Of a DNA stretch of 64,000 bases, positions 10,901 to 22,951 are shown piece after piece. The notes beneath the pieces are model-generated. The model did no database searches. It had not been told where the DNA came from and saw only the letters and a list, made by a program, of their open reading frames with translations. The DNA is from Isoetes taiwanensis (taxonomy: Eukaryota > Streptophyta > Lycopodiopsida > Isoetales > Isoetaceae): NCBI GenBank assembly GCA_021234155.1, contig JAJEKV010000003.1:6946413-7010412 (forward strand), given 5' to 3'. Within the stretch, counting starts at the first letter, position 1. Every line of letters begins with the position of its first letter. The translations under genes and the position numbers were made by a program.

Positions 10901-13801
10901 TTTTCCTTGGGTTAAGATTGAAAGCTAATAAAATGGTGAATTAAATGCAGTTCATGTGATACCATTAGATGTTATCACAACCCTTGGGATTCCGACAGAT
11001 GGTAGGACTTGTCTGCGTGGTAAAACTGCACAATTACATGTTTAATATATGGGTTTCACCAATGTTCGAACTTGATTCAATCTAGAGGTTGTTTTTCTTC
11101 ATTCCTATCTATTCTTATGAGGCATCCTATTTTGATTTAGCTCGAAACGGAGTATCAGAGGAGAATCCATCTAGCATAAAAACACTTCAAGGGGCAAACA
11201 CAATCATTTTAGATGCATTTATTATGCATGTGAATTGTGAGACTGCCTGTTGGTATGACACCGATGCCAGTATCACACAATGGAATCACGATATCAGGGT
11301 CTATAGCCAGGTTTAAGCCTACAAAACATTCCATAATTGGAAACCTAGAAACACAACATATATGAAGAGAATTTTTAAAGCACTTCATTAAGATGATATA
11401 ATGAACTTGTAAGGAATCTTTAGCATCCACCTAGCTGGACAAACATTATTTGGCGCTAGAAGGTGAATAAATATTAACATTGAAAACTTGAGAAAAATTT
11501 ATGATGGGACATTGGAGATCTAAATTCTACCTTTAATTATCTTGCTGGGACCTGCCCTCCATTGTGTAAGAATCTATGGATTGTGTTAGAAATACATGTT
11601 GACAAGTTGTAAGTTGTGCCTCTAGCACAAGCATTATGCAACCATTTTAATCAATTAAAAAACTCCAAGAATTACGACATGAGATAATTAACCCATCGTC
11701 ATTATATAAGATATTGTTCGTGTAATACCATCTTATTAATATTGTTTGGTTCAGGAATATTGTGTACATGTTTGCAAAAATGAGTGATGCCAAGCATCAA
11801 TTATCTGTCTATATTATATGTTTGTCTACATTATAATATTTTCCATTGATTGGAAAATGCAAATGTAACATTTATTTTGCCTACTTATTTAAACGACAAA
11901 AAATTATCAGGACTAAAAATTTATAGAAATATTTATAACCTCAATCTCTAAGTAATAATGAGACTAAAAGTTTCAAGAATTTGTGGGCAATAAAAACAAC
12001 ATATGCCTTGAAATCTTGTTGTTGAAAGACATGCATGAGTACCAGTGCCAAAATCTATGAAACACCTTCATATGTGGTGTGGTGTGGTGTGGTGTGGCAT
12101 GTGAAGGTACTTTTGATGGCATTTGTTTTAACCACAATACTTGCAAACAACTATAATGCTCCATACTTAGAAGAACTCTAATGATTGTCACATTTCATAT
12201 AAAAGCATGTAAGTTTCCCTGCACTCCTTGCATCAATATAAGAATGACATATAAGTATTCTGCAAATCTCATGTTTATGCCATGAGATCAGATTAGGATG
12301 CTATCCCAAAATTGCAAAATGTATATTTGAATGGCATTTTCTTTATTAGACCTATAAATAATAAATAATTAGGATCTACACCTTATGACAATTTGCAATA
12401 TGAAAAGTACAAAATCTAGAAACATGAAGTCGTTCTGTCCGATTAAAATTGTTGTGCTAAATTAAATTACCCCTATTGTGCTAAATTGAATTATCCCTGT
12501 GAATTTACGTTCTTAAGGATCTAAGCCTTAAAAACAAAAGCGAAGGATACCTATATCTTGTGAATAAAAGGTGATGCCCATTCTAAATGGAACATATCTT
12601 CTTCTCAAATGCTTGCTTGAAAGCTGCAAAAATGAAAGAGGGCAATGAATAAACTCATATTCATGCTACTTATACCATTGCTACTAACAGAGACATCTAG
12701 GAAGCATGGTATAATTTGTGAGAAATGCATCATTATGTGTATTTGGCCTTAAATTAGTTTGTTTTTTGCATGAATATATAACACCTGGCAAGAATAAGGA
12801 AAGCACAATCCTGCAGTAGTCTGGAAGCTATATTCCTTATAACATGCAAAAGAGAAACAATGGAGAACGTTTAAGCATGTAGTGACAATGTGGTATGCTA
12901 TTTAAAAATGTCTCAGGTAATCTTTTGGCTAGTTACCGTTTGGCTAGTTTTGCATCACGTTTTTTGAGTATTTGTTGTTAAAAAATCATCATAATCAAGC
13001 AAACAATGAAGCACTACCAGTGAAAGTGCTGTCAAGGTGGAAGAAAGATGCATCAGGCAAACAACATTGTCTTTATCCCATCCTAGTGTATCAGATGTGA
13101 TATAGCTTGGCTATCAAACATTGTTTAACATTATAGCACATGCCTTGAAATGTGATCTTTAACACATGCATCCAGTAATGTCCTTTCAAGAACTAACAAG
13201 GAGATATTCTCTTTGAGCAAATTAGAAGAGTCATTGGCAGCAAAGTTATAGATGGAGACATTGCTAGTCCCTATCTTTTAATTTGTCAAAACTGGACTTC
13301 TTGCATATACCACATCGTAATGCCACCAATCTGAATAACATTTGTTCACAGTATTAGTGGAGCAAAAGGCAGACAAAATTAGATTAAGCTGGCTGAGATA
13401 GGGAACTTCATTAGATAACGTAGAGACTCACCACTCAAAGTGAAACATTGCAGGATAGTTAACAGTCATGTACATTCCACTCTTGTAATTAAAGTCACGA
13501 GACTTTTTTGTGTGCAATGCCAGCACGTTGCCTATGTATATGGCAACCTGTATCGCAGGATTTTTTTCAACACACATTACCAAGCAAAGAGATGAAAATG
13601 ATTCTGCATACCTTCACTACTTGAACTGGATATACAGTTGTCCTCAAAGCCCTCAAAATGTGCTCGCCAGCATAACGGATTACTGGAATTGCAATGTACA
13701 TCCTCGTCTGTAAATTTCCCAGAATAAGTTTTTCTCTAAGCGTTTCCAAGTTTTTATTAGAGAAGTTCAATTAAAATCCTCTCTTGCTCATTCTTATTCA
13801 G
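10901..13801. other. Helitron body, non-coding as far as seen
   Basis: Most of this has no recognisable gene. A GGTGT microsatellite lies at 12075-12096. Sequence at about 11580-11890 matches, on the minus strand, the Helitron-related segment at 62.9-63.2 kb (shared AAACATGTACACAA-type stretch and flanks). Minus-strand coding-like stretches at 13428-13500 and 13600-13740, bounded by splice-like sites, may be further captured exons, but I could not identify their source. Confidence 0.45.
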
Positions 13802-14239
13802 ATTTTGAGCAATAATGCTGATGGTACAGAAAAGGGTTCATCGTTATGGCTTATGGATCGTAGCATACAACTTTTGGTGCACGGCTTCTTCGTTATTGGG
13901 TAAGATTTTATGATATAGGGCCACTTTCTAAACAATTGAATCTGTATTTGATATTAACAAGCTCATAGAATGATTGTTCATCTTCAGATTACTCATCCTC
14001 TAAGGGATCGCACACTCATCACAGCACGGTCAAATGCTGTTTCTGAAATAGTTGAGTCCATGGGGAGCAACAGATCTGAGGAGGGAAGTTTCCCTGGAAG
14101 TGTAGCTGGAGCAACCTGCTGTGGTCTGAACAAAGAAGTAAATGGCATGCTTGCATCCGTGCTGCAATCACTTGGGAAGATGCTTGATATTGAACGAGGG
14201 ATTACACGCATTTTTCACAGGACTGCAACGTCATCTGAG
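13802..14239 (+). pseudogene. MSH3: captured MSH3 fragment, two exons
   Basis: Two exon-like blocks with correct splice sites: 13802-13899 (preceded by TTCAG, followed by GTAAG) and 13988-14239 (preceded by CTTCAG, followed by GTATTA). The first reads NNADGTEKGSSLW and, after a one-base shift, the FGARLL-type segment. The second reads THPLRDR and DIERGITRIFHRTATSSE. Together they match the core/lever region of plant MSH3, a MutS homologue that binds MSH2 and repairs loops in DNA. The exons join in phase at Trp. Only this small part of a protein of roughly 1000 residues is present, so it has no repair function. It lies antisense to the Helitron that carries it. Confidence 0.85.
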
Positions 14240-15690
14240 GTATTACTCACCAAATATCTCCTTTCTGAATATGCACATCCCAAGTTCTGGGCAGTTGAAT
14301 AGTGCAGTTTTGTACAGAAAATCAATCTGACTTACTGTTCCTTCTGAAGGGGAAGGCTGATATTAAAGCAGGCTCGTGTTTTTTGGCCTTTATCTTGAAC
14401 AATCTATTTCGATGCTAAAAAGATGCGAAGCCCAGGACAGTGAAAAATATGACCTTTTAGGGGTGACATGACAAATAATATTGGCGCCAGCCCAAACCTC
14501 AAATCCGGATGCACCACAGCGATGACAAACATCTCATCAATCACCTTTTCAATTGATGGACATGCAAGATGTAACCTTCATCACACTAAAGGTTTCATGC
14601 AAAAAGGGAAATGGAGATCAGCTGAGCAACCCAGTTCCTTTGCAGTTCAATTGGTGCAATTCTTTTGCAGTTTTGACAACTAAAAGATCCAGAAATGACA
14701 TACCAATGAATAAGAATAGGTATAATGAAATAGCCGCAACCATGTTAAGGAAAAAAAAAGAGTGACTATAATTTCTAAGATACCCATACCCGCAAGACAC
14801 GATTTCTCTTGCAGTCATGCTTCTGGCAGGTCTTGCATTTTCTAGCTGGGTGCCAAGCTCTTGACTGTGTATCAGCCGTATTTGTAAAAGTTAGTGGCCT
14901 ATGCAGCTCATGTGCTTCCTGAATCCTGATTCCTGAATTATGATCTGCTACAAAGGCATTCATGCGTCAGGAAGATAAAGTAGCAGTGACAATAATGTGA
15001 TCCCATCAAACTGCAATCTCATCAATTCTATAATGTTGGCAAGAGTAGGGTAAGTGCTAAAATCTACGTGAGCATTACGAAGCAAAGTGATGGCAAATAG
15101 GGTGATTGGATTTGAATAGAGCATCCGGATTTCATAACCAAGCTCATGGTACTAATGCATAATCTAACTCTGGAAAAATCTAACTCTGCATAATCCAAAC
15201 TGATTCCTTCTGTTTTAGAAGAAAGCCCACGTTTTGCAAGATATGATATCTACTATACGGAAAATAACCTTACCATCAAAAGCAACAAAAGAAAAAACAA
15301 ATATGCAGACATGCTACAGAAAATCAAAGATCCTGTCATCATCAAGCTTAGACGACCTTAGAAGACTTGAAAACATGATGAAAAATCCTCAACTCTGTCC
15401 ACTCTAAAGCACCCATTTAAAATTAAAGATGTTGCAGCTCCAAGATGCAGCATACTCTAGCTTCTCAAATGCTTGGGAAACATCAATCGTGTTATGGCAA
15501 GTTGACATATAAAATCATGGAGAGGATGTGATGTCAAGAATGCAAGCAAAAAGTTAAAAACTTGAAGAGAGCCTGTGAAGATGAACATAGAAGACTGATT
15601 ATGGGAAAATATACTTTATGAAAAAATATACTGGTTATATAGATCAAGTATTTAAAAGCTAACCTAGTAAATCTTTTGAGATAACCTTAC
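14240..15690. other. Helitron body between captured fragments
   Basis: Probably intron-derived and filler sequence of the captured MSH3 and TM9SF pieces. Short frames at 14468-14765 show no recognisable domain. Confidence 0.4.
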
Positions 15691-16004
15691 TTTGGATGAG
15701 GTGGGAATCGGAATACATTTCCATGTATATATTTCCAATATGTTTCCTCAGGATCCTCTTCCTCCTCTTTGGTGTACCTGAAATGATAAAAGCAGCCAAC
15801 TTAGTAACTCTCAGCCAACATATTGTCTTCCTTACATATCCGTAGACTAACAACATCAAATTAAGAGAATAAAAAAGATATAAAAGGAACTTACTTAATA
15901 AAGTCATTTTTCAAGACATGCAGAAGGATTGTAGCCAAAAACCCCGTAAGCAGCAAGACTGTAACACAGAAGTTAATGATTGAGAACCAACGGATCTCCA
16001 AATG
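15691..16004 (-). pseudogene. captured TM9SF (nonaspanin) fragment, two exons
   Basis: On the minus strand an exon at 16004-15895 (acceptor CAG before it, donor GTAAGT after it) reads EIRWFSIINFCVTVLLLTGF and then LKNDFI. A second exon at 15777-15691 (acceptor TTTCAG, donor GTAAGG) reads EEEDPEETYWKYIHGNVFRF. They join in phase through a split Lys codon. This is the first membrane span and following loop of a transmembrane 9 superfamily protein of the Golgi/endosome membrane. The family is about 590-660 residues long and only some 65 are present, so this is a fragment. Orientation is the same as the carrier Helitron. Confidence 0.85.
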
Positions 16005-16562
16005 CTGCGGAAGGAAAGAGTACTTTTGATACTTTTCTTGGCAGATCCTTCTTCATGATCTCCAAACGAACATAAACGACCGCATTCTACAAACGAATTA
16101 TGCTTGCCATTGCACTGCAAGCATTTTATAGCCAAAACTTGGATAAGGTCTTTCTCCCGTTGAGCCATATTTCGAAATGAACATGTAAAATTTCATGCCA
16201 TTCCGACATTAAAAAAAAACTGGCCTAAAAAAATAAATTGCGATAAACATTTCAGAGCATTTTCCATGCACCAATCTGCATCTCCCGTAAGCAGGCACCC
16301 CTCTTGCAACTCTGCATCTCCCATAAGCAGGCGCCCCTCTTGCAACTGCTTTAGAACTAACTAACGGCTCATAATCGAAGTGGTGGAAGACAACAAAAGT
16401 AATGGTCAAGATGCTGAAATACACAACGGCACAACGGTTGAGATAAAGTTACAAAGATTAAAATAATCTGACGATCCAGAATAAAAGTTGTGAAACACAA
16501 TAAAATGAACAGTCGAGATCGCGCACAAACTATCCTAAAACGCCTTTATTATTATATATAGA

Positions 16563-19500
16563 TAGATGGGGCACGACAATGATAATGTTTCCCTGGTGAT
16601 GATAATGTGTCCAACATAGCTTCCATTTCAACAACCTCTTTCTCGTGCACTCCATGAAAAGTTGGTGTTCTGGAATGTGAGCTTGTTTGTCGGCTCTCTC
16701 CAGCACCACACTCTACAATACAAGGATGCATGAATTTAGCAAGCACTTAATTGCGAAAACTGAACATGCTTTCACCAGTTTTAAATCCATAAAGCAATTT
16801 CAGGTTGGAGGTATCATTGTATTTCTATTAGTATCAACTCAACATGCATGAACACACTTGCACCTTTGAAGCAAATCACTAATATAACTTGAAACAATCA
16901 AGTAACTGTTTTGATTGACCAAAAAGGGTACAAGGCTTCTTTAAATCAGAAATCAGAAGTTTCGGATGCCATGTTACATGCAAGATCAGCAGTAATCATC
17001 CATGTTACTTTCAAGATGCCATGTTACTACAATCGATTAACTGGACAATACAAGAACAGCATTTGAAGAAGCTTCATCTACCCGAGGATTACTGGCTGAT
17101 ACGTTCTCTCGGATTGGCATCACAATGCGTGACCAAAGCATCTATTAGAAATTATCGTCGTGACAGGGCGTATTCATGAGAGAACCATTTAGATGTAATC
17201 TGTGACATCAATAAATAAGGTTAGAAATATTCAAAGGAACATGAGATGCAGTACATACAAGGGAAGGCATACAACTTACTTCCATATCTGTACCAGAGAC
17301 AAGAGCTTCAATATTTTTGTGCATAAATCCCATCACATACAACCCACATGATGTTAAATCGGGTTGCTGTGGCACCTCTACTTGCTGAATCCGATTAACG
17401 TTATTTCTCTTCATGAAATCGACACCTCTAGATACTTGACCGGTCGATAGGGTTAACATTTGTGTGTGCAACCTACATAGCACAAAATTTAGCAGACCGA
17501 AATAGCGAAGAAAAGCAAAGCAACAACTTACAGTATTACATACCCTTTGATTGCTTTCTCGTTCGTCGTATAACCTGTAAGAGGATTCAAGATATGAATT
17601 GCTGGTGCAGGTAGGATCTTGGAATCAGATGGTGCGAGCGTAAAAACAGCCAGCACAAAATGGTCATTCTCAAGGATAGGTACAAGGATATGATGGCATT
17701 TAGCTACCACAATCCCCTTCATCCCTGATTTAACTATTTCAATGACATTCAGTGATCCTTCAGTTGATTCACTCTTTCTTTTGCTGCTGGTAGCTTCTCT
17801 AAACCTTATAAAAAGATTTTTCTCTTCCATTCGGAAGGCAATATCTCATACAAGCACCTAGATTAGATTAAGGTTAACATTAGAGACAAGGAATAGCAAC
17901 AAATACAACTCGGTTACAACCAGGTTATTACCTGCCATAAAGATCCCCCAAGCGGCTACTCATTTTAGAGTTACTTGCACATAAAATTGCTATGTCAGAT
18001 GCAACCACTTTCAGTTCAGCCGACGGACAGTTCTTGAATGGCGTGAATGGCGTGAATTCCAAAAGTTTATCCTTGTCATCATTGGATGTTGTTAGTGTCA
18101 TATTAACAATTGATCCATGACAATAAAGCATAAATTGATACCTTCCAATCTCTGTAACCAGTGGTTTAGACCTGCAAAACGAGTAAAATCTAATAAGCTA
18201 CTGAAGTATAACTAAGTAAATTTAAGCTAGCAATTACCTTTTTGCAGCAGATGTCCCTGCTCTGGTTTGCAGTCTCTTTTTTCCAGCTGTTTTGGCATCA
18301 GCTTTGACCATAAATTTTTTTGTTGCCTTGGCTGCAATCTCCAAGGCTTCTTCAACATCATCTGGCTCCATTGAATCGTCACAAGTCTCTAAAGTAAAGA
18401 AAGTGCTTCATTCTAATGTTTTGAAAGCAAGACAAAAAAAAGAAACACGTACCTGCCAAAGAACAAGACTTTTCCTCAACTTGAACTTCAACAGCAGCTT
18501 CATGACTGTTTTCAATGTCGTCACCAACATCTTCAGTAATTTTATCTGCAAACACGTCAACGTAAGTTTCAAAATACAAAAAAAAAAAAAGAAACCCTGA
18601 AAAGGAGAAAGAATTACTTTCTGGGCTTTCAGCTTGTTGCTGCAATAGTAGCAGCTCGGCTTCAACAGTTGGGATCTCTTTTTGGAAAACAACCTTTGCT
18701 GCAAAATATTGAACATTAGTGCACACTAACTACAACAGATGCAATCTTAATGTAATCAGACTGTAATCACCCTACCTTCCACAATTTCTGAAGTTTTCTC
18801 CATGTACCCCTCGGTTCCAAATCCTACACTGATTGCTTATGAGTTGTTGCAATTCTCAAAGGTGATGTAGATGTGGATGGACTTCCAACATCGATAACAT
18901 CAGCATCTTTTGTGCCAGGTTCAACAACTGGAAAGTCTGAGAATGGTAAATGCAACCCCTTCCCAACAACATCCTTCTTTTCACCTACAACATAAGATTT
19001 TGCAATATTCAGAACTTAAGTATAGTGTAAGAAACATGAATTGTTTAGTTTACCTGCAGTTTTAGTTCTTCCTTTCTTGATACTACCCATATCTGCATTG
19101 ACACAATTGGAATCATAAGCAAAATAAGAAATGTAAACACTTGATTCAGAATCAAGGGGAGATGTAGAGTAGATAGAAGCAAAATCTGCAGAAAAAACAA
19201 GCAGATGCAAATCAAAACAGAACAAATGTTAAATAGATGCAAGTAGGTTTTTATTACAGGCAAACTTTCTGCTTATAATGTAACGACAAAATAGAAGTAC
19301 ATTAGTGTGCATAGCTATCAGAATGTAAAGGAAAACCAAATACTAAATTCAAATGCATTTCAGAACATATGTAAAATGTAAAGAACAAAATATTTTATCA
19401 ATACACCCTATCAAATACATCATTCAGCATTGAATGTAAAGGAAAATCAAATACTAAATTCATATGCATTTCAGATCACATGTAAATGTAAAGTACAGTC

Positions 19501-20949
19501 ATATGCAATACACGCTATCAATACACCCTGTAAAGGAATTCCAGAAAAGCACTTCATGGCACATGTAAATGTAAAGAACAGAAGCAAATACATTTCCTCT
19601 TTACAGTAAAGACAAAATCATGCCAAATCAAATGCTAATACAGTTATGTACATAATGGAAACTTACTACATCTAAGTACACTCAAACTAATTATGTAATG
19701 AAAATAGAAATAGATGTACCTTGAGAAGGGATTCCTAAGCAGTGTCGCAGGTCCTCGGACCATGAACAATCATGTACACATGTATTCGTCGTTGAAACCC
19801 TGAATACAAGACAAAATAGACAATATGTATGACCACAGAGTGGAGATATTACCATGGTCGAGTCAAGGCAATCATTGCAGCTGCTGCAAGTATTGGTAAT
19901 ATGTGAGGATGAAGCACTCCGTCTTGCTGCGAGTATGGGAGCGGGCTGCAGGCCTATCGGGTTTGATCTTTCCAAATGCTTAGTCATCTCCTTTATTCTA
20001 TTCTCACAGTTGGAATTAACTTCCAAATCCCTGCTGATTTTTTCAATGGCAGCTTCTAATTCTTGCAAATCGGCCTTTTAACAATCAGTGGAAATCATTA
20101 GAGCATCTAAGTCAGTAATATAACTTGATTTCTCCTCCTCTAAGTGGGATGCCAAAGCCATTTGCACATCGGGTTGGCTTCCCGCTTGCTTTTTAAACCT
20201 GCCATATCTTATGAGCTGGCGACATATTTGTGCATCTTTATTCTGCACAAGTCTTGTCAAGAAGCTCTTATCACTCTCATGCTTCAACAGTTCAATTTCT
20301 ATTGCTTTCCTTTTCTCTTTTAAAGTCTGTATTTCATCAAGCATGGAGACAGAATCTAATGCTCTTCTTTCCCTCCACCTTTTCATCATTTCCAACTGCT
20401 GCCCCAATTCTACCTGAAGCATACATTTAGTAGCTTTAACATTGGAAGATTTTACTGTAGCTAATTACACAGTCAGGTCAGATTCTTTTTGAGGGCCTTT
20501 TGAATGAAGACTTGCACTTGCTTTCACCTCATCCCAATCAATGCTTATTCCTCTGTAATGAAGTGCATATGCTCGGGCAAAATACAATGGAATGTGATGA
20601 TTTGCAATGTCCTTCCTATAAAAAACGTGCTCATACACAGAAAAAAATCTGCCATCCAAATAGGCTTAATCCTGCACTCTTGATAACCCCTCACAGTAGG
20701 GGCTTCAGAACCCCAAACATCCTGCACTATTTGCACTAGCCCTGTAAACATGCTATCAAAATTGTTGCTCCTAAGTTGTCTGATGCTTACCTTGTCAAAC
20801 TCGGGCGGCAAAACCTCCCGATCTGAAGAAGACCCACTCTTGAGTTTTCGGGCGGCAGTTCTAGTGGGAGACCTTGGCATGGGCTTTACAGGTTTGTTGC
20901 GAGGAGATTTCCTTGGAGTCGATGTCTTTGTTCCAAGATGCTTCGTCAT
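16563..20949 (-). pseudogene. multi-exon gene with coiled coil, RING-like and Ulp1 protease-like parts
   Basis: Exons in minus-strand order: 20949-20471 (basic, Ser/Pro-rich start, then a conserved-looking block with FARAYALHYRG; one shift near 20665), 20413-19720 (coiled coil, then a RING-like CNDC...CGH...CLFC cluster; stop at 20078), a poorly resolved middle (19.0-18.2 kb), 18131-17928, about 17830-17570, about 17470-17275 and 16712-16563. The 17.8-17.3 kb exons resemble the C48 cysteine protease fold: NDHFVLAVF with His, HILNPLTG where Asp is usual, and QQPDLTSCGLY with Gln and Cys. Ulp1-like proteases cut SUMO or related modifiers and are often carried by plant transposons. The 10873-16562 Helitron lies at the last exon. 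Whether it is a host gene or transposon cargo is open. Confidence 0.6.
17275..17830 (-). other. Ulp1/C48 peptidase-like core inside the preceding gene
   Basis: Two exons carry the protease signature. The exon at about 17830-17570 gives the His motif (ILVPILENDHFVLAVF) and the strand with Asn in place of the usual Asp (IHILNPLTG). The exon at 17470-17275, ending at a good GTAAGT donor, gives the Gln...Cys motif (QQPDLTSCGLYVMGFM). The Asp-to-Asn change, if real, should weaken catalysis. Confidence 0.65.
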
Positions 20950-21505
20950 GATCTCTTCCTTGGTGCTTCAGCTCTCTGAAAATGCAAGCTTTTGGCTATG
21001 GAGGTCCTGATCTTGGCTATGGAGGTTCGATTATAGATGTCAAACTTTCGGCTATGGAGGTTCGAGCGGGAGGAAGGTTGAACAGAGAGCGGGAGGAGAG
21101 TTCAAAATTATTTCCCCTATTAATGATTCATTCCAAGAATAATAATTTCTGGGGGGAGGGATTTCCTTACATTTTGAATTTGTAAATGTAAAATACTGGC
21201 ACTTTTTTTGCCCACCCTTTCATGCTTCTACCCGGTAAAGGAATGATAATAAAGGAGAAAGAAGAGACATGCTTTGAATGCTGTTTTCCCTTCAATGCTT
21301 TGCCCTGCTTTATAAACTGTAATTTGTGTTCCCAAAGTTCTATCTGATCCTCTATCCTTTCACATCTTTAGAGTAAAAGAGAGAAATATGTTAGTTACTA
21401 TGTTAGATGTTATTATAGAATGTTCATGATAGTTTTTTTTTTTTGTATATTATTATGTATAGAATGTTTTGATTTTGCATTTTTTCACCAATCAGATTTG
21501 TAATC
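20950..21505. other. intergenic between Ulp1-like gene and hAT gene
   Basis: Starts with an imperfect repeat of GCTATGGAGGTTC/GCTATGGAGGTCC (about 20994-21064), then AT-rich sequence. It could hold divergent promoters for the flanking genes; I see no defined sites. Confidence 0.4.
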
Positions 21506-22907
21506 ATGAAGAAAGAGACAAGAAAAAGGAAAACCACAGGCCTTCTTGGTCTTAATATCTTAGATATGTTCAAGAAGATTAAGGAAAAAAAAAAGATGAT
21601 GAAGGAAATCCTAAAACCCGATGAAGATGCAAGTGAGGGTGAAGATAATGGCAATGAAAAACTATGTTCCAAAGACAAATGGTTGAAGATATGGTTATGG
21701 ATGCGTTATGATAAGGAGAAGGATGCAATATTTTGCAAAACATGTGAAGCTTTTGCCATTTCAGGTACTTTTAGCGGTTCTTTTTATCATTATGATGTTC
21801 TTAGTTCTCTTGTCGTATATATATATGTATATATATTACTAGTTACTAGATTGATAATCGACCGGTTAGTTGCAGCAAGTGGGCCTTTTACGTGTGGAGG
21901 AAGTAGAAATTTTAAGACATCGAGTTTTTATGATCATGCAGCCTCAAGAACTCATGTTGCAGCAGAGGAAAAGAAAGCAAATGCCGAGAAGGAAAAAATG
22001 CCACTGATAGAAGCAGTACAAAAAATGCAATCTAGTGTAGAAGGAGCTGTGCTAAATATGTTTAGAGCGGCTTATACATTAATGATTATGAAATGTAGTA
22101 GACTTGATTGATTTGGTAGGCTGCACTGCAATAACTAAACATTTATATTGGAATGACCATGCATGCCAAGGCTTTATTGCTTGTATTGGGGACAGCTTGC
22201 TCTTATCTATAATTGAGGAAATGAAATGTAGCCCCTTTTTTGGTGTGCAAGTTGATGAGTCGACGGATGTGGCAACTCAACAACATCTTGTGTTACGTGT
22301 CACTTATTTGGAGCATAGTGGCCAGCTTAAGAATAAATTTTTAACAATTTTAAGGGTCAGGAAAGCTAATGCAGCCACATTACATGACTTCTTAGTAAGC
22401 CATCTTAAAGAAGCTGGTCTTGATATGACTAAGTTAATGGGATTTGGGTCTGATTGAGCATCTACAATGATAGGAAAGAAGAAAGGTGTCGCTGCTACAT
22501 TGAAGGCTTCACGTCCTTATATGACTAGTATCCACTGCATTGCTCATCGTAAAAATTTGGTCGTGCAAGATGCAGCAAAGGGATCATATATGAAATGGAT
22601 AGAAGATATTGAAAATATGGTCAATTCTATTGCAGCTAATTTCTCTCGCAGCAGCTTAAGATTAGAAAAGTTGCAGGAATTATTGAATGAATGTACATGT
22701 GCAGCTTGGAGATTGGAAGGGATTCAAGAAACACGTTGGTTGAGTAGACATAGTGCCATTGCTAAGCTATGTGAGGATTTGCCCGCCGTGCTAGAATATT
22801 CAAGGATGGAAAATCATGATATTTTTGAAAAGCTTGCTGATTTTAAGATGATCTACCTGCTGCACTTTTTGGCGGGCGTTCTTGGAGGTCTCACAATATT
22901 AAGTAAA
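21506..22907 (+). pseudogene. hAT-type transposase, N-terminal two thirds
   Basis: The gene starts at ATG 21506 with a basic N-terminus. An in-frame intron is likely at 21765-21875 (GT...TTGCAG). The zinc-finger part (WLKIWLWMRYDKEK, CKTCEAF, CGGSRNFKTSSFYDHAASRTH) resembles the TTF/BED-like finger of ZNF862-type hAT proteins. After a frame change near 22090 the DUF4371-like and RNase-H-like part follows, with VDESTDVATQQH, a stop at 22455 inside the normally conserved GSDGASTMIGK region, and SIHCIAHRKNLV. The frame runs into a Helitron at 22908 after TILSK. It would act as a cut-and-paste transposase in the nucleus. The C-terminal part is found at 30749-31565. Confidence 0.85.
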
Positions 22908-22918
22908 CTAGTAACGGT

Positions 22919-22951
22919 GCCCAGCGTTGCTGGACATAAGCAACGCTGGGC
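22919..22951 (-). terminator. Helitron 3' subterminal inverted repeat
   Basis: Twelve-base arms with a 9-nt loop, 8 bases inside the CTAG terminus. The core GCCCAGC matches the hairpins at 10884 and 63440, so the three ends belong to one family. Confidence 0.85.

Larger units (their letters stand above)
10873..16562 (-). mobile_element. Helitron, minus-strand orientation, with captured gene fragments
   Basis: On the minus strand the element begins TC followed by an AT-rich run (TCTATATATAATAATAAAGG, right end at 16562) and ends CTAG (left end at 10873). A 7-bp stem, 3-nt loop hairpin (GCCCAGC-GTT-GCTGGGC, 10884-10900) stands just before the end. It sits between a host A and a host T (minus-strand sense), the usual Helitron target. 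No Rep/helicase gene is visible, so it is non-autonomous. It carries exon fragments of MSH3 and TM9SF, as expected of gene-capturing Helitrons. The 3' 1 kb is related to the Helitron end at 62.9-63.47 kb. The right end is inferred from sequence style and the A|T rule and is less certain than the left. Confidence 0.75.
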
